Origin: Streptosporangiaceae bacterium
GTDB taxonomy: Bacteria > Actinomycetota > Actinomycetes > Streptosporangiales > Streptosporangiaceae
Assembly (NCBI GenBank): GCA_025934635.1
Contig: JAICWX010000464.1
Location: forward strand, 1 to 5,581
DNA: 5,581 bases
Direction: 5' to 3'
This document shows, piece by piece, positions 5,437 through 5,581 of this stretch (positions are counted from its first letter, which is position 1; every line of letters begins with the position of its first letter). The position numbers and the translations under genes were made by a program. The notes under the pieces are model-generated. The model did no database searches. It saw only the letters and a program-made list of their open reading frames with translations, and was not told the DNA's origin.

Positions 5437-5455
5437 ATGCCGAACGATGCCGATC
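5396..5455 (+). repeat. TGCCGATC / ATGCCGA repeats around the DUF397 start
   Basis: TGCCGATC occurs three times, at 5396-5403, 5427-5434 and 5448-5455, spaced 31 and 21 bases. ATGCCGA occurs at 5426, 5437 and 5447, spaced 11 and 10 bases, close to one helical turn. The middle ATGCCGA contains the DUF397 start codon. Confidence 0.65.
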
Positions 5456-5581
5456 GGACCGGGACGCCCGCGGGCGTGTTCGGCGCGGAACTGCGGCGTA
5501 AGAGCAGCTACAGCGGCAGCAACGGCGGCGACTGCGTCGAGGTCGGCACCGCTCGCCGAGCCGTAGCGGTCCGCGACAGCA
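5437..5581 (+). CDS. DUF397 domain protein, 3'-partial
   Basis: The frame from ATG 5437 is open to the window edge, giving 48 residues. It reads MPNDADRTGTPAGVFGAE, then LRRKSSYSGSNGGDCVEVGT (19-38), then ARRAVAVRDS. The middle and end match the DUF397 hallmark of RKSSYSG-NGG-CVEVA followed by VAVRDSK, so only a short C-terminal part is missing; these proteins are usually about 60-80 residues. The usual Trp before RKSS is replaced by Leu-Arg. GAAGGA ends 11 bases before the ATG, a slightly long but usable ribosome binding distance. In actinomycetes DUF397 genes commonly sit beside an XRE-type helix-turn-helix gene (WhiJ-like pairs) and take part in developmental or antibiotic regulation. No such gene precedes this one in the window; it could lie downstream. 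Molecular role unproven. Confidence 0.88.
   Translation, partial: MPNDADRTGTPAGVFGAELRRKSSYSGSNGGDCVEVGTARRAVAVRDS

Noticed and set aside
4688..5566. Plus-strand open frame running through DUF1707, the gap and DUF397
   Set aside because: It is out of frame with both recognised domains, is Arg/Pro/Ser-rich with no domain, and stays open only because of high GC.

Overview
The window is very GC-rich, with strongly G/C-biased third codon positions, GTG starts and 1-4 base gene overlaps. It also carries gene families concentrated in actinomycetes: DrrA/DrrB-type ABC exporters, DUF1707 membrane proteins and DUF397 proteins. I infer a filamentous or sporulating actinobacterium; the species cannot be named from sequence alone. 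All recognised genes are on the + strand.

Region 1 (1-2901): the nearly complete 3' part of a stand-alone, cobalamin-independent methionine-synthase-like homocysteine methyltransferase (YxjG/YxjH type). It lacks only its first few codons. After 31 bases follows a translationally coupled DrrA/DrrB-type ABC exporter pair (ATPase 1133-2101, permease 2098-2901, GTGA overlap).

Region 2 (2902-4402): an AT-rich operator-promoter at 2985-3016 built from TGCTAG half-sites. It is followed by a tightly packed three-gene unit: a 50-residue ribbon-helix-helix protein that looks leaderless, a VOC (glyoxalase/bleomycin-resistance fold) protein, and an LCM-type SAM-dependent methyltransferase. The gaps are 1 base and then an ATGA overlap. 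My reading is a small autoregulated operon in which the ribbon-helix-helix protein binds the half-sites over its own promoter. Its chemical substrate is unknown. This is the most interesting part of the window.

Region 3 (4403-5064): a DUF1707 protein with a Pro-Ala linker, encoded by a hexanucleotide repeat, and a C-terminal two-helix membrane hairpin. A concentric inverted repeat lies just before its best ribosome binding site.

Region 4 (5065-5581): about 370 bases with no convincing gene, AT-richer in the middle and rich in short direct and inverted repeats. It ends at the start of a DUF397 gene cut by the window edge.

No rRNA, tRNA, CRISPR array, insertion sequence or strong intrinsic terminator was seen.
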